From assembly GCA_000733355.1 (NCBI GenBank), contig JNVV01000041.1, positions 227,589 to 291,588 of the forward strand: 64,000 bases of DNA. Direction: 5' to 3'. A program made the translations under genes and the position numbers. How positions within the stretch are numbered: position 1 is the first letter of the stretch; every line of letters starts with the position of its first letter. The DNA comes from Falciphora oryzae. Its lineage: Eukaryota; Ascomycota; Sordariomycetes; Magnaporthales; Magnaporthaceae. Below, in pieces: positions 12,925-24,324 of the stretch. The notes under the pieces were generated by a model. The model saw only the letters and a list, made by a program, of their open reading frames with translations, made no database searches and had not been told where the DNA came from.

Positions 12925-15900
12925 TCAACGGTCAAACGCACGGAACTTGCTCTTGCCCTTGCTGAATAGACCCTTGGCAGCCTTGCCACCTGCCATGAGC
13001 AATTCCTTTCCTTTGGCACCCACTTCCTTGCCCGAGTGCCGCAAGTCGGCAGCCGTGAACTGGGAGCCCGAAACCAACCCGCTGATAGGCCGGCTGCCGC
13101 CGTTGGTACCTGTGGGGGCATGTCCGTGGAAGCCAGGCTGGTGAGCCCCAGGGCCTGTCTTTTGGCCTCCCCCAAGCATTTCGTTGGTGATGTTGTCCTT
13201 CAGCGACCAAGACGCGTTTGAGTTCTCTGGCACTTGCGTCATGACCACAAGCCACGAGACAAGTCCCGAGTCGACCTTGGAAAACACGTCCCTCGTCTCA
13301 TCCAGTCGCTCTATTCGCTCGGCAGCGGTCGGCAGCGCCATGATCTCCTTGAACGGCGCTATCTTGGCTGTGACGGGTGATGTGGGCGCGGGGGTTGGCG
13401 AGTGCGGTGGCACCCCCGGTCCCGTCGGGGTTGTTGTAGGTGTGGGTGCCGTTGCCGTCAATGTCGGTGCCGTGGTCGTCGGCTCTGGCGCTGTCTCAGT
13501 CGGAGCCGTCGCAGTTGGCGTCGTCTCGGTCGGAGTAGTTGCATTTCCCTCTGCCGTAGGCGCGCTAGCGACTGCTTGTGTCTCCGAGAACGCATGGTGT
13601 TCCTCTCGAGGCGGCGGAGATGCGGGGCTCGATGTACTCGTCATCAGGTTTTTCTCCTCAGCTAGGGTGCGGACCGGGAGCCCCTCGTTTATCGACTTGT
13701 TCTGTTCATCAGAGCGAACGGAGAGGGGCGAGGGCAGTTCGATGGCTGTGAGGTGCGTTCCAGGGGGCAGTGTGCTCGCCTCGGAGACCGAGTGAGAAAT
13801 GTTGGCGGCACCACTCGCGACGGGGCTCATATCACTGCTCGGTTTCGCAGGAGACAGTGGAGATCCCATGAGCGAGGATGGGGGTTGGGCGGGCGGCTGA
13901 ACGGGCGGGACAATGCTTAGGCTCTTCGGCTCCGGCTCGTGAGTCTTTGACTGGCCTTCAGGGGTCTCTGCAGTCGCCGTGGTCGCGGGTACCGGAGAAG
14001 GCGGTTCGGCGGTGGTAGGCGAGTTTACCTCTTCCGCGCCCATCTCCCATGAGAACCTGTGCTTCAGGGCTGGAATTTGGACCGAGGGTTGCGATTTGCG
14101 GGGGCTCAACGGGCGAGGGCTCATCGAGCTAGGGTTCAGGGGAGGGACCTCGCCCAACCCTTGGCCATGTTTGGGCATCGGTGCAGATGAAGAAGCGTCG
14201 TTCGCTGCACCGTCTGCTTTGTCACTTTCGGGCTTTTCAGAGATTGGCTCGTCGATGCTATCATCAGGACCGCCATAATAGTCATCGTAAACGTCTCCGA
14301 GATAGGTGCTCTCTCGGGGGACTCCACTGGAGGGGGCCTCTGCGCCTAGCTTATTACCACCGGCAAACTCTCCACCTCCCTGCTGAGGGCTGAGAGACAG
14401 TATTATCTCCTCTCGCAGCTTGTCGCTCTCCTTGACAGGGGACCCCGTCGCCGTGGTGTTGAATGTCGATGCTCTCGTCACGGGCTCGAGCGGCTCGAGC
14501 TCTGGAGGAGCGGGCGAAGCGCGCTGTGGAGCGGCCGGCGCCGCGGTTGCTGGTGCTTGCGGTGCCACTGTAGTCACAGGTGAAGTGGCACTGGAGGACA
14601 CCTTGCCGCTTTGTTGTGGGACGCCAGCCGCCTTCGCGTTGGCTTGGTTCATTGCCTGGACCATCGCCTGCACCTTGGACGGAGATTGCGATCGGGACCG
14701 GGATGAGACGGGTGGAGGAGCAGCGGCCATCGTGTCTCGAGGAGTGCTGCTGCGGCTAACCTCTTTGGAAGAGCCAGAAGGATGCATGTCTTCAGCGGCC
14801 ACCCGCGGCGATTTGAGGTCGGTGGGGGAGTCGGTCAGTTTCTCTGCCGGACCAGCCTGCTTGTCGGTGGATTGGGCGGTTGCAGGACTGCGAGGGGCAC
14901 TGTCTTTTAAGGAGGCGACGGATGGTTTCACTGCATCGGCTTCATCTACAGGACGTGGCAGGGCGCTGGCTGCAAGTTCCCGAGCCTGTGGAGTCGCGGA
15001 GAGGGCAGAGGCAGAAGAAATGGGAGCGCCAGAGCGGCCTTTCGCAATGGCCTGTGCAGCAACCGCAGCATCGGGAGCGGGATCATTGGTGTCGGCAGCC
15101 TGACGATCTGCATCCGTGAGCGGTGGCGGGATTGAGGCAGCGCCCTGGGGCCCCGGTACAGGCGTGGTGGAAGTAGACGAAGCAGCCCGGGATGGCGGGC
15201 TCTGCTGGACCTGCGAGAGCGGCGACCCGACATTGCTCCGTCCGGCGGGAGGGTGTGGTTGCTGCTCGGAAATGGCCGCCAGCGAGGGCTGCAGCCCCTC
15301 GCTGGGCGAGAAGGCGCTGCCAAACATGTCGACCCCAAACGAGGACATGCGTGAGAAGTCGGGCAGCACGGGGCTGGTGCTGAAGCGTCGAATCTCGTCC
15401 TCCTCGGATTCGGCGACCGAGCTGTTGTCATCGGGCGCAGGCTGTTGCTGAGCTGGAGGAGGTTGGGGAAGGTTTGATGTATTGGCCACTGTGCCGCTGC
15501 CGCTTCCTTGTTGGGGTGTTACGGAAGCAGGCGCTGGAGCAGCAGCGACGGACGTCATAGCTGTGGTGGGTGCGGGGACAGAAGCGGGTACCCTCTGGGC
15601 CGTGTTGTTGGGCGCGTTTGCGTTTGCAGTGTCCGGCTTCAGGTTGTCCTGGGCAGTGCTGGTGCTGCCGGGACCGGAATCGGGGTTCTTCGCCTCGTCG
15701 GATGCGTTGGCACCCGTCGCTGGCACCACGCCCGAGTCGACAAGATAGTCCTCCAGTCCGTATTCGCTGGTCCGCTCCGCGACTGTGGCCAGCCCAGCCT
15801 GGGACCTCGGACCACGCGGCGACAAATCGCGTGTCGCATCGTCCTTGCCGAAGCTGGTGCGTCTGGCACGATCGGAACTGTCTGATCTGGCACCAGGAGA

Positions 15901-16993
15901 GCCGACTCTGTAGTCGCCGCCGCTCCCTGCGCCGAGGCCGTCCAGGCTCGGCCTTCCCGAGTCCGGCGAACGGCGTTCCTTCTCCTTTTCCTCCTCCAGC
16001 CGCTTGTATATGTCGGCCGGCCTCACAAATGGGAGCGGCTTGCCTGTCTGGGGAGGGGATCGAGGACCCTGGGGCGAGCCTGAACGCGCCTCCATCCACG
16101 GCTTTTGGTTGCCGGCCCTAGACGGACTTGCGGGTTTGGAGGCGGGATTGGAGCCGCTTTGAAGTAGCGGACCGACGTTGGCGATGTTCGGCGGCCCATC
16201 TTTGTGGCTCATGCTGCTCTTTCGGGGCGGGAACCGTGCGGCGGGGCTTTGGGGGGCGCTAGGCGGCTCGCCGGGAGGCGCCGTGGGCGGCGATGCCGTA
16301 CGCGCGACGTCTTGCGGCGCTCTCCCCTGTGCGGGCGGAAGACCAGACGGTCCTGCGCCCGTCGGAGCCGTCGGTGTCGATGCCGTCGCCAGCGGCGAAG
16401 ACGAGCGCATAGGCTCGGTGCGCATGGCATCGGCTGTGCCGGTCGTGAATGAGCGGCGCTCCTGCCACGACTGATCCGACTCTGCGGGCAACGCACCGGG
16501 ACGGTTCGCGGGGCCGGGCTGCTGTTGGCCGTGGGACGGGAGCGGGGTCGGGCCAGACATGTTCCGGGCGCCGGTGGGACTCCAGGGAGACTCGGATGGG
16601 AGCAGGGGCCGTGATCCCGGGCCTGGAGCCAACGAGCTCGGGTGGCCTGGAGCAAGCGAGCTCGGGTGCTGCTGGGGCGGCCATGCCTGCTGGTGGGCGG
16701 TGTGTGAGTGCGGCGGCTCGGGCTCGGGCCCGTCATCGTAGTCGTTGCCCCAGTCGTCGCCGTCGTAGTTGGGGACGCTGGCCTGGACCCATTTCTTCGT
16801 TTTTGTCCGGCCGAGGTTTGTCTGATACTTGTTCGCGTTCGCGCCCGAGGAGCTGGGAAACAAGGCGGCGGCAGGCGGCGCCGGCTGTCAGTCAGAGCTC
16901 AAAGCGACAGCCACGGACGGCGCATTGAAAAGGGGATACAAGAGGCCAGAGTGCTCACTTGGACGGCAGGGCGCCGCCGTACATGTTGTTCAT
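12925..16993 (-). CDS. Large disordered fungal protein with ordered C-terminal block, unknown function
   Basis: Two exons: 16993-16959 and 16852-12925, giving 1320 residues. The downstream frame opens only with TTG, whereas a 5' mini-exon starting MNNMYGGALPS joins in phase through a 106-base GT-AG intron with a CTGAC branch point, so the spliced start is preferred. The N-terminus carries NYDGDDWGNDYDD (about 41-53). The middle is Pro/Ser/Ala-rich with small conserved-looking islands, such as RPADIYKRLEEEKEKERR and LPDFSRMSSFG, and a Thr/Pro/Ala repeat near 1115-1165. The C-terminus has a probably folded block (about 1175-1240, including DETRDVFSKVDSGLVSWLV) and a basic amphipathic tail (KAAKGLFSKGKSKFR) that could bind membrane. 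I do not recognise the family. It lies on the same strand upstream of the giant Gln-rich gene. Confidence 0.85.
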
Positions 16994-18570
16994 TGCGACG
17001 GTATATCAGGATTCTCTTCAGGCCCCTCCTCTAGTGCGACATGCTGCTGCCGAGACCCCGACAGACGGCGTGTTTCGAAACAAACTCTGCTGGTGAGAAT
17101 TGACTTTGGGCGATCGGGCGTGCAGGCGTGCAGCTCGGGTGGTTGGCGCAACGGCTCCGTTGCGACGGCGAGCGACGACTGTGGGTTGCCAGGGGAAGTG
17201 CTCGAGGAAGAGGGAGTTCGAATTGGGCTTGGCCTATGGAAGGTCGATGCTCGCATTCACGCATCGTCCTAACGGCGGGCGGGACAGCGGCGGCAAAAAC
17301 CCGTATCCGCCGGCCCTCACGCCACCCCAGTTTATTCTCGCTAGGTATTCTGCAGCCGGCCCCAGGCCTACTCACGGCTCCCACGGCACCCTAGCCCATT
17401 GCGTCTGGTGGATGCGTGTGTGGCGCAGGGCATACCAAGCGCTGTGCAGCGTGCTTTGCTTTCTTTAGCACGCGCGTCGCTCCCCAGTCCGGGATCCGCC
17501 TGGCCCAATGAGAGCCCGATTTAGCGGGGCGCTCATGCACTGGGGAAACCGTGACGAATGTCTGGGGAAGAGAGGAACGGCCAGGGCCAGTCCGACAGCC
17601 GATGCGAGGCACAAGCGAAACAAAATCGTCTACGTAGTACTTCACTTCATTCGCTGTGGTCTGTATCCTGACAGCCGTCAACATGTCAACGGGCCCTGGG
17701 GCAATTTACATTTAGGATGTGGCACGGACATTCCATCGTCGTGAAATGTGCCGCCCCAATGCCCACATCATCGTCTCAAAGATCACCAAACCACCGTTCC
17801 AACAGAGTGTCTTCTCTCCACATGGCATGAGTCGTACTGGGACGTTTGCCCTTCGAAACGTCGGGTGTTGACGATGCTCGAAGCGAGGCTAGGTAAAATG
17901 CGAACAAGAACTGTTGTCTTTGATGGAATGTATTTTATCCATGACGTTGTCGGCGTTGAGAAATGCACAGGATCGAGATTCTGGTACTGTAACTCGAGTT
18001 ACGTACGGTATATGTGTTCCCATGTTTCTGTCGGCTCTGGTGCCGAGAAAATGAAGATGTCATATGAGCATGCCCGTGGAGACGTCATGTCCCCAGCTCG
18101 TCAACAAATGTCGGGTACATCGGCAAAAGCTCAGGGGCCGGTGCCTGCATCACATCACCAATCCAATTATTTTCATGGAGGGTTCCAAATATCCGCCATC
18201 ACCTCCAAGCACCTGCCAAGCCAAAGGCCATACACAACGCAGGCATGCGCCTCCATCTGGACACGAAGGGAGTCGCCTGAATATGTACAGTGTTCCAGAA
18301 GCTGTCGGCCAGCGCTCAGAGGCAGAGCCAACGCCTGCTTGTCCAACAACAAAATTTATCCGCATCTCCTTTTAGCGCCAGCGTGAGACCGTCAGATTAT
18401 ATCCTGACCCTGGTTTTTGAAATTTCCAACACACCTACACCCGTACATTCACATAGACATATCAAGAACAAGAAGAAAGATAAGCCAGGGGAAATCAGCC
18501 CTCCCCCACGGTATCATAACGCTCCCAATACTGAATCGGCTTGACCTGGTCCCGCAACACAGCTTCAGCT
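16994..18570. other. Intergenic region, no gene recognised
   Basis: This is the upstream region of the 1320-residue gene and the downstream region of the DUF3431 gene. Open frames are short and overlap on both strands. I see no RNA gene or repeat. Confidence 0.65.
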
Positions 18571-19803
18571 TCACTCGGCGTAGATGTCGCCGAGATTGGA
18601 GAGGGCATCGGCGTGCTTGCCCTGCACGAGGCCCTTGTGCCGCAGCCGTATTATGGTGTTGCCCAGGGTCTCGAGGCGGCGGGTGAAGTGCCAGCCCCAC
18701 CAGGGGCGCCAGACGACGGCGTAGGGGCTGACGAGGGACAGGCGCAGCTTCAGATCCTCCTCGACGGCGGCGCCGTAGGTGCGCCAGTCGTCCTGGTCGA
18801 GGCATATCCTGTACAGCGAGCAGTATGTCTTGCGCTCGAGCGGGCACTCGACGGCCTTGCCCGTGAACATGTAGTGGAACATGTGCTCCCACACGCGGCC
18901 CGAGAGCGTGTCGTCGAGCGGCGTGGTCCGCAGCCACTCGAGCGAGCGGTCGTACTGGGCCTTCTTGTTGCGCAGCATGGCGTCGCGCGTCACGGCGAAC
19001 TGGTTGCAGCACGGCACGCCCAGGATCTCGGGCGCGCTCTTGTGCGCCGCGCCCTTGGGCGCAAAGTTGTCGACCCACGCCTGCTTGACCAGCGGCTCCT
19101 CCTTCTTCTGCGAGTCCTTGGCCGAGATGGTCGTGTTGATCCAGTCCGGGCACCCGCTCATCCAGCTGACCCGCAGGTTGGTGTAGCCGTACTTGAGCAC
19201 GTGGTTCATGTCCATGCGCTGGAGCACGTACGACATGGACCCCAGCATCATCAGCTCCGTGTGCCAGGGGAACTCGCTCGCGTGCATGAAGATGGCGACG
19301 TCGGGAAGCTTGTCGTAGTGGCTCGAGAGGTACGTCAGGTACGCCGACGTCTCGTGGCCCTTGTTTGTGACGGGGTGGTACTCGGCCGTGGGGTCGTCGG
19401 CCACGTATCGCTTGAGGATGACCTTGTCGGCGGGCAGGCCCAGCAGGCCCGCCAGGTTGGATTCTGTCAGCCAGGTCGTCTGCCCGAGCAGCCACTCCTT
19501 CCTGGTCGTGGCGACGACGAAGTGGACGGTCGGCACCGGGTTTGGTAGCGAGCGATCGTACGTCTCAACCTCGGTCGAGGCGTAGGCGCGGTCCCTCCAG
19601 CATGTCCCACCATATACGCCCGGGTAGCCGCCGAGTAGGCATATTCGACGGAGGTAGAGGACGATGGCGAGGGATACGATGGTGATGATGGCGGCGACGC
19701 GGAGTATTATCTTGAGGGCGCGCGGCGGGATGAACCTGCAAGGAAAGCATACCATGGGTATGAACCTGAGCCCCGGGATGGGCTTGCCGCGTAGCAACCT
19801 CAT
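18571..19803 (-). CDS. DUF3431 family type II membrane protein
   Basis: Single exon, 410 residues, starting at the first ATG (MRLLRGKPIPGL); the frame upstream of it opens only with TTG. A basic N-terminus is followed by one hydrophobic segment (about 31-52, IILRVAAIITIVSLAIVLYL), which predicts a type II anchor with the rest in the lumen of the secretory pathway. The lumenal part matches the fungal DUF3431 pattern: VHFVVATTRKEW near the start, then FMHASEFPWH, a Trp-Met-Ser-Gly-Cys-Pro-Asp-Trp motif, a Cys-Cys-Asn-Gln-Phe motif and a WEHMFHYMFTGK block. Members often sit beside glycosylation genes and are suspected glycosyltransferase-like proteins, but no activity is established. A second Met 16 codons downstream (MVCFPC) is an alternative start. 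Confidence 0.87.
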   Translation of the reverse strand: MRLLRGKPIPGLRFIPMVCFPCRFIPPRALKIILRVAAIITIVSLAIVLYLRRICLLGGYPGVYGGTCWRDRAYASTEVETYDRSLPNPVPTVHFVVATTRKEWLLGQTTWLTESNLAGLLGLPADKVILKRYVADDPTAEYHPVTNKGHETSAYLTYLSSHYDKLPDVAIFMHASEFPWHTELMMLGSMSYVLQRMDMNHVLKYGYTNLRVSWMSGCPDWINTTISAKDSQKKEEPLVKQAWVDNFAPKGAAHKSAPEILGVPCCNQFAVTRDAMLRNKKAQYDRSLEWLRTTPLDDTLSGRVWEHMFHYMFTGKAVECPLERKTYCSLYRICLDQDDWRTYGAAVEEDLKLRLSLVSPYAVVWRPWWGWHFTRRLETLGNTIIRLRHKGLVQGKHADALSNLGDIYAE

Positions 19804-21713
19804 GGCGACAGGCTTTCGGCCGTGGCCACTTGGAGCTGAACCAGCGCGCAAGATTCCGGCTGTAGACGATTCGGTCGGGTCTCGTGCGGTCGAGGAAGAG
19901 GACGGCTCGCAGCAGCGCCGGTGTGTGCGTCGCGGACCGCTAAGGTTCGATGGCAGGGCCCTGGGGGCAGCAAGGCTAGGCGCTGAAAGAGCGGCAGCAC
20001 CCGGCCACGCAGACTAGACTCTCTAGAGCAACCGTCTAGAGCCACAGGGGCGTTGTGCGGTGCCGGATTGGTGCACGGTGGCTTCGACCGAGCGCAGGGT
20101 GTGAGGATAAAAATCAGCAGTGGAGGATTCGCCCGTGTAGCGAACGCGGCCGGGCAGGTTTTCAGACGGTCAGATTAGAGATGCTCCGTCCATGGCCACG
20201 GGTGGACTAATTGCGGGTATATGGCATGGATCAATTAGGGGTTCATGCAACGGGCGAAAAGGAGCGACGCCCACCGATCCCGAGGAAAATTAGGTAGGCT
20301 TATGGAAGGAAAAGAATCGTGAACCAAGAGGGGCGTCAGGGGCAGACAGCCAAGAAAGCAAGTCCGACCAAGAAGCCGGAATTTCCATCAGGATTCGTCC
20401 AGTCGCTCTCGCGCGTCCACTGGCCGCCCGTCAGTCATGGATGCCCGGCCGTGCGCCCAGATAAGACCCAGCCAGGAACTCCAGGCACCACAGAAAACCC
20501 AATGGAGGAGCGCTCCAATGGAGACACGCTCGCCACGCTACAGGGGCATGCAGGGGCTCTGGTGCTCCGCTGACAAAGGTGCAAAACTGCCAAAACCAAC
20601 GTGCAAGCGGCCATGTGGGACGGCAAACGGGAAAAGGGGTCTTGCTACATTTCGGTCCGTGTGTCGGATCGGGCCTGAAGCCTAAAGCAGATCACCATTC
20701 CAGGCCATGCACACGCACCCCCTTTAGCATAGAGTTCGATTTGGGCATCCCCTTCAGGAGCAGCCAAGACGGTTCGAACTGTATTTCGCAGCGCTCCAGA
20801 TGACGAGATCGGACACCAGATCGGATACCAGCCGAGTCGAACGGTCCGGCTTCTTGGGGTGGAAGGTCATCTCTGTCGTCAACGATCACCAACTAGGTGG
20901 CCGCGTCACACTTTCATATAAGCCACGCTGAAGTATCCGCTATCTAATTGAGGTTCAGATAAGTTCATGGATCTGGCAGTGAGCGAGCGACCTGAGAAAC
21001 ACATTCTGTGGCGCATCCATGGCATTGTACAGCCACACACAGGTCCGCGTTCTAGCCTGAGGCAGCGACACCCGAGCGTGGCTTGGCTGCCATTCGAGAT
21101 TGGCAGCCGAAAATAGACGAAAATAAACCACCCGCCTCGCTGGCCGTTCCAATCATCGACGGGGCCACATTTGATCCAAGACCGCCAAAGAACCAAATTC
21201 GTCTCTTCTTTTGTCTTGTTCGCTGTAATTTTACGTCGCCCTTCTCGCCTATTTCGCCATCAAACGCAAGATAGGGGGATTTTTCTTTCTTGAGAGCCCT
21301 TTTATTTAATTCATTTTTGTTCCATCGCTTTGGTCCCGTCTCTTTATTTCGTGTTCGTGACACGACGTCGATTTCCTACCTGTCACCTGTCGTACCAAAC
21401 CCATTGCCTCTAGACCAGAATCGCTTGCGACAAGCCCGCCATCACTAGAACACCGACCGACCCCATCCGAGCACATCTACGAAAACACGAAGACACTCGA
21501 GGCGATAGGCAGCGACGATTGCCGATTCACTTTGGACGACGACCAAAGCCCCGCGACCCCGAGTCCTCGGCACACGCGCGCCTGCCAGGACACGATAGAC
21601 GTCATACTCGAAACGGGAGAACCCCCCCGACCGGGCTCTCCCCATCGAGCCTCCGCACATCTCCGCGAACTCCCCAGGGCCTCGTCCCTCGAGCCCCCTC
21701 TCCCACCCTCACA
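19804..21713. other. Intergenic region between divergent DUF3431 and SED5 genes
   Basis: This is a divergent promoter region. The part next to SED5 (about 21450-21713) is pyrimidine-rich and C-rich, as is common in fungal 5' leaders. No gene, RNA or repeat is recognised. Confidence 0.65.
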
Positions 21714-22888
21714 ATGGCTGTCGCGTCGATACAAGACCGGACAGCCGAGTTCAAGTCGGTCTTGGTGCAGGCCCAGCGGCGCCAGGCGAGCGGCAAGGTC
21801 GGCGCGCAGAGACGATCCCTCTTGACGGACGCGCAAAAGGCCGATGCGAACGGCTCGGGAAGGCCGCGCAAGTCTGACTTTGCGCGCCGCGCCGCCGAGA
21901 TTGGGCGCGGCATCGCCGCCACCATGGGCAAGCTGGAGAAGCTGGCGCAGCTTGCTAAGAGGAAGACGCTGTTTGACGACAGACCCGTCGAGATCAACGA
22001 GCTGACTTTCGTGAGTCTTTTTTCTCTTGGTGCTCGTTTCGCGCTTTGCGCCTTGTACCCCCAACGGCTGAAACTGACCCCGCCGCCAACCCCTATGCAG
22101 ATCATCAAGCAAGATCTGTCGTCGCTCAACCAGCAAATATCCGGCCTCCAGCAGCTGTCGCGGCAGCAGCACCCCAAGGCGGATCAGGAGGGCGAGCACA
22201 ATAAGAATGTCGTCTTCCTGCTCCAGGGCAAGCTGACGGACGTGTCGGCCAACTTCAAGGACGTGCTCGAGGTGCGGACCAAGAACATCCAGGCGTCGAG
22301 GTCGCGGACCGAGAACTTCATCTCCTCGGTGTCGCAGCACACGCAGGCGCCGGCCCTGCAGGCCTCGGCGTCGCCGCTGTACGGCACCCCGAGCAGGGGG
22401 ACGCCGTCGCCCAGCGTGGACCTGCTCAGTCTCAACCCGGGGCCGAACGGACCCGCGGGCGGCGTGGCAGGGGACCAGCAGCTCCTGATGATGGAGGAGG
22501 CGCAGCCGCAGAACTCGTACATCCAGCAGCGCGGCGAGGCCATCGAGGCCATCGAGAAGACGATCCAGGAACTGGGCGGCATCTTCGGGCAGCTGGCGAC
22601 CATGGTGTCGGAGCAGAGCGAGATGATCCAGAGGATAGACGCCAACACGGAGGACGTGGTGGACAACGTCGAGGGCGCACAGAGGGAGCTGCTAAAGTAC
22701 TGGTCCCGCGTGTCTGGGAACCGGTGGCTGATAGCCAAGATGTTTGGCGTGCTGATGATTTTCTTCTTGTGAGTCTCCCCCTGGGTGTCCTCTTCCCCAG
22801 CGCCCGGCTCTACCTCCAAGTTTATGATCCAGGAGCATCGCTAACCGACACCTTCTTCTCCAGACTTTGGGTCCTTATCGCTGGATAG
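21714..22888 (+). CDS. SED5: Syntaxin Sed5, Golgi Qa-SNARE
   Basis: Three exons: 21714-22010, 22101-22768 and 22864-22888, 329 residues. Sed5/syntaxin 5 is the cis-Golgi t-SNARE for ER-Golgi and intra-Golgi fusion. The N-terminus (IQDRTAEFKSVL) is the Sly1-binding type peptide. It is followed by an Habc-like helical region with NELTF and IIKQDLSSLNQQI, a linker rich in Pro/Ser, a SNARE motif (about 235-300) with the central glutamine in SEQSEMIQRID, and a C-terminal membrane anchor (about 307-329, WLIAKMFGVLMIFFLLWVLIAG). The start ATG sits in a good fungal context (CACAATGGC). The second intron falls inside the anchor, leaving the last exon with only eight residues. The introns are 90 and 95 bases with standard borders; the second has a GCTAAC branch point. 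Confidence 0.94.
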
Positions 22889-24324
22889 ACTGGGACTGTG
22901 TCAGGATCGAAATACTCGCAGTAGAGGCGATGGTTATGACCACGCCATTCATATCATGCATTACTACCAAGAAATGGGCGGCGGCGGTGTTTCTTGTTCC
23001 CTTTGGTATTATCGCCTTTTTTTATTTTCTTGTTTTCTATCGCTTGTTTCCCTTCCCGCTGTAACACCACCACTACTGCCCTTTTTATTTCATTTCTATT
23101 CTTTTGTTTCTTTTTTGTTTTGCCGGCACATCATCGGCGGAGCATCATCCCAGCAGAATATTTCACTTCTTGAGCAAGTGATTAGCCCGAAAACACGTGT
23201 CGATCTGTCTGTAAATAGCAGGTGTTCAGAAAAAAAAAGCAAAGGCAAAGGCAATTCCGAGGCGTTTTTTCTTCCTTGGTTTCTGGCACAAATTCTTAGA
23301 CTCTCAGCTCCCGCATCTTGGTGACGATCGCGTCCAGGCGAGCAGGGTCCTGGCTGGCTGGTTCCTGGCTGCAGATGCGTCACCGTTTCCAGACCTCTGG
23401 GACCTGCACCTAGCCTCGGTTGCATTTTGCATGTTGTTCTCGGCCTGTTTCGGCACCAGCACAGCGCGTTTATCGTGTCGTTTCGGTTGGTAACCGACGC
23501 ATCCCGGGTCCCAGAGCCCCTCGGTCGAATTGCAATCCCGAACTGTGGCGGGGAGCCACCAGGGTTTTTCCACCTCTCCAGTCTCCTCCCCGCAGAGGCC
23601 CCGCGGGGAGTGGTGAATCCGAGATACCAAACCCCCCCGCGAGAGCCTCGTCCCAGTGCCCCGATTCAGGAGACAAGGCCGGGTCATTCGTGGCAACTCG
23701 GCCGTGCCTTTTGGTCAAGATAGCTCGAGGCCGCGGGGTTTGTAGACCTTGGTGGCAGGCGTGCGTAATTGATACCCAAGACAAGCACCCCGCCAGAGCC
23801 TGCCAGCTATTATCAAGGGGATCCCATGGAGGGACGAGGAGGAGGGGAGCCACTTTAGCCGGCAGGGCAAGGACGGGGCGGGCCTTGCGACTGTGCTGCC
23901 GAGGGGAAGGCAAGGAGGGGCACTTTTTGTTTGGACAATCGAGGGAGGCGTCCTGCTGTGGCAGGCACAGAATCTTCCATCTTGTGTTCTAGGTAGAACC
24001 CACTCACTCGCTCGCTGTGTTTGCTCCGTTCACTGAACCCAATACAAACTCCCTCCTCCTTGCCCTGTTTTTTTCCAAACATCGTGGATGCCCCGTGCCC
24101 AATACTGGACTCTCGCCTCGATCCCGCTAATTGCGCTATTCTTCCTGAGAGGTTCGTGAAGTGTGATGTCACCCCTCGCTCCCGTCCCACTTTCCCCGTT
24201 CAGATGGCGTCTGTCTGGCAGCTCCAGCCTAGTAAAACCGCGGCTCACAAACAGACCTTCATTCTCGAACCGGGCAGTAGGCAAACACGGCACCAAGCCG
24301 TTACCAGCATCGCTCCTAGTCGAA
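22889..24324. other. Intergenic region, no gene recognised
   Basis: T-rich sequence after the SED5 stop (about 22990-23130) is probably its 3' untranslated region. The remainder is upstream of the aldo-keto reductase gene. Nothing else is recognised. Confidence 0.65.

Noticed and set aside
18541..19548. 335-codon plus-strand frame over the DUF3431 gene
   Set aside because: Antisense shadow; the minus strand carries the family motifs.
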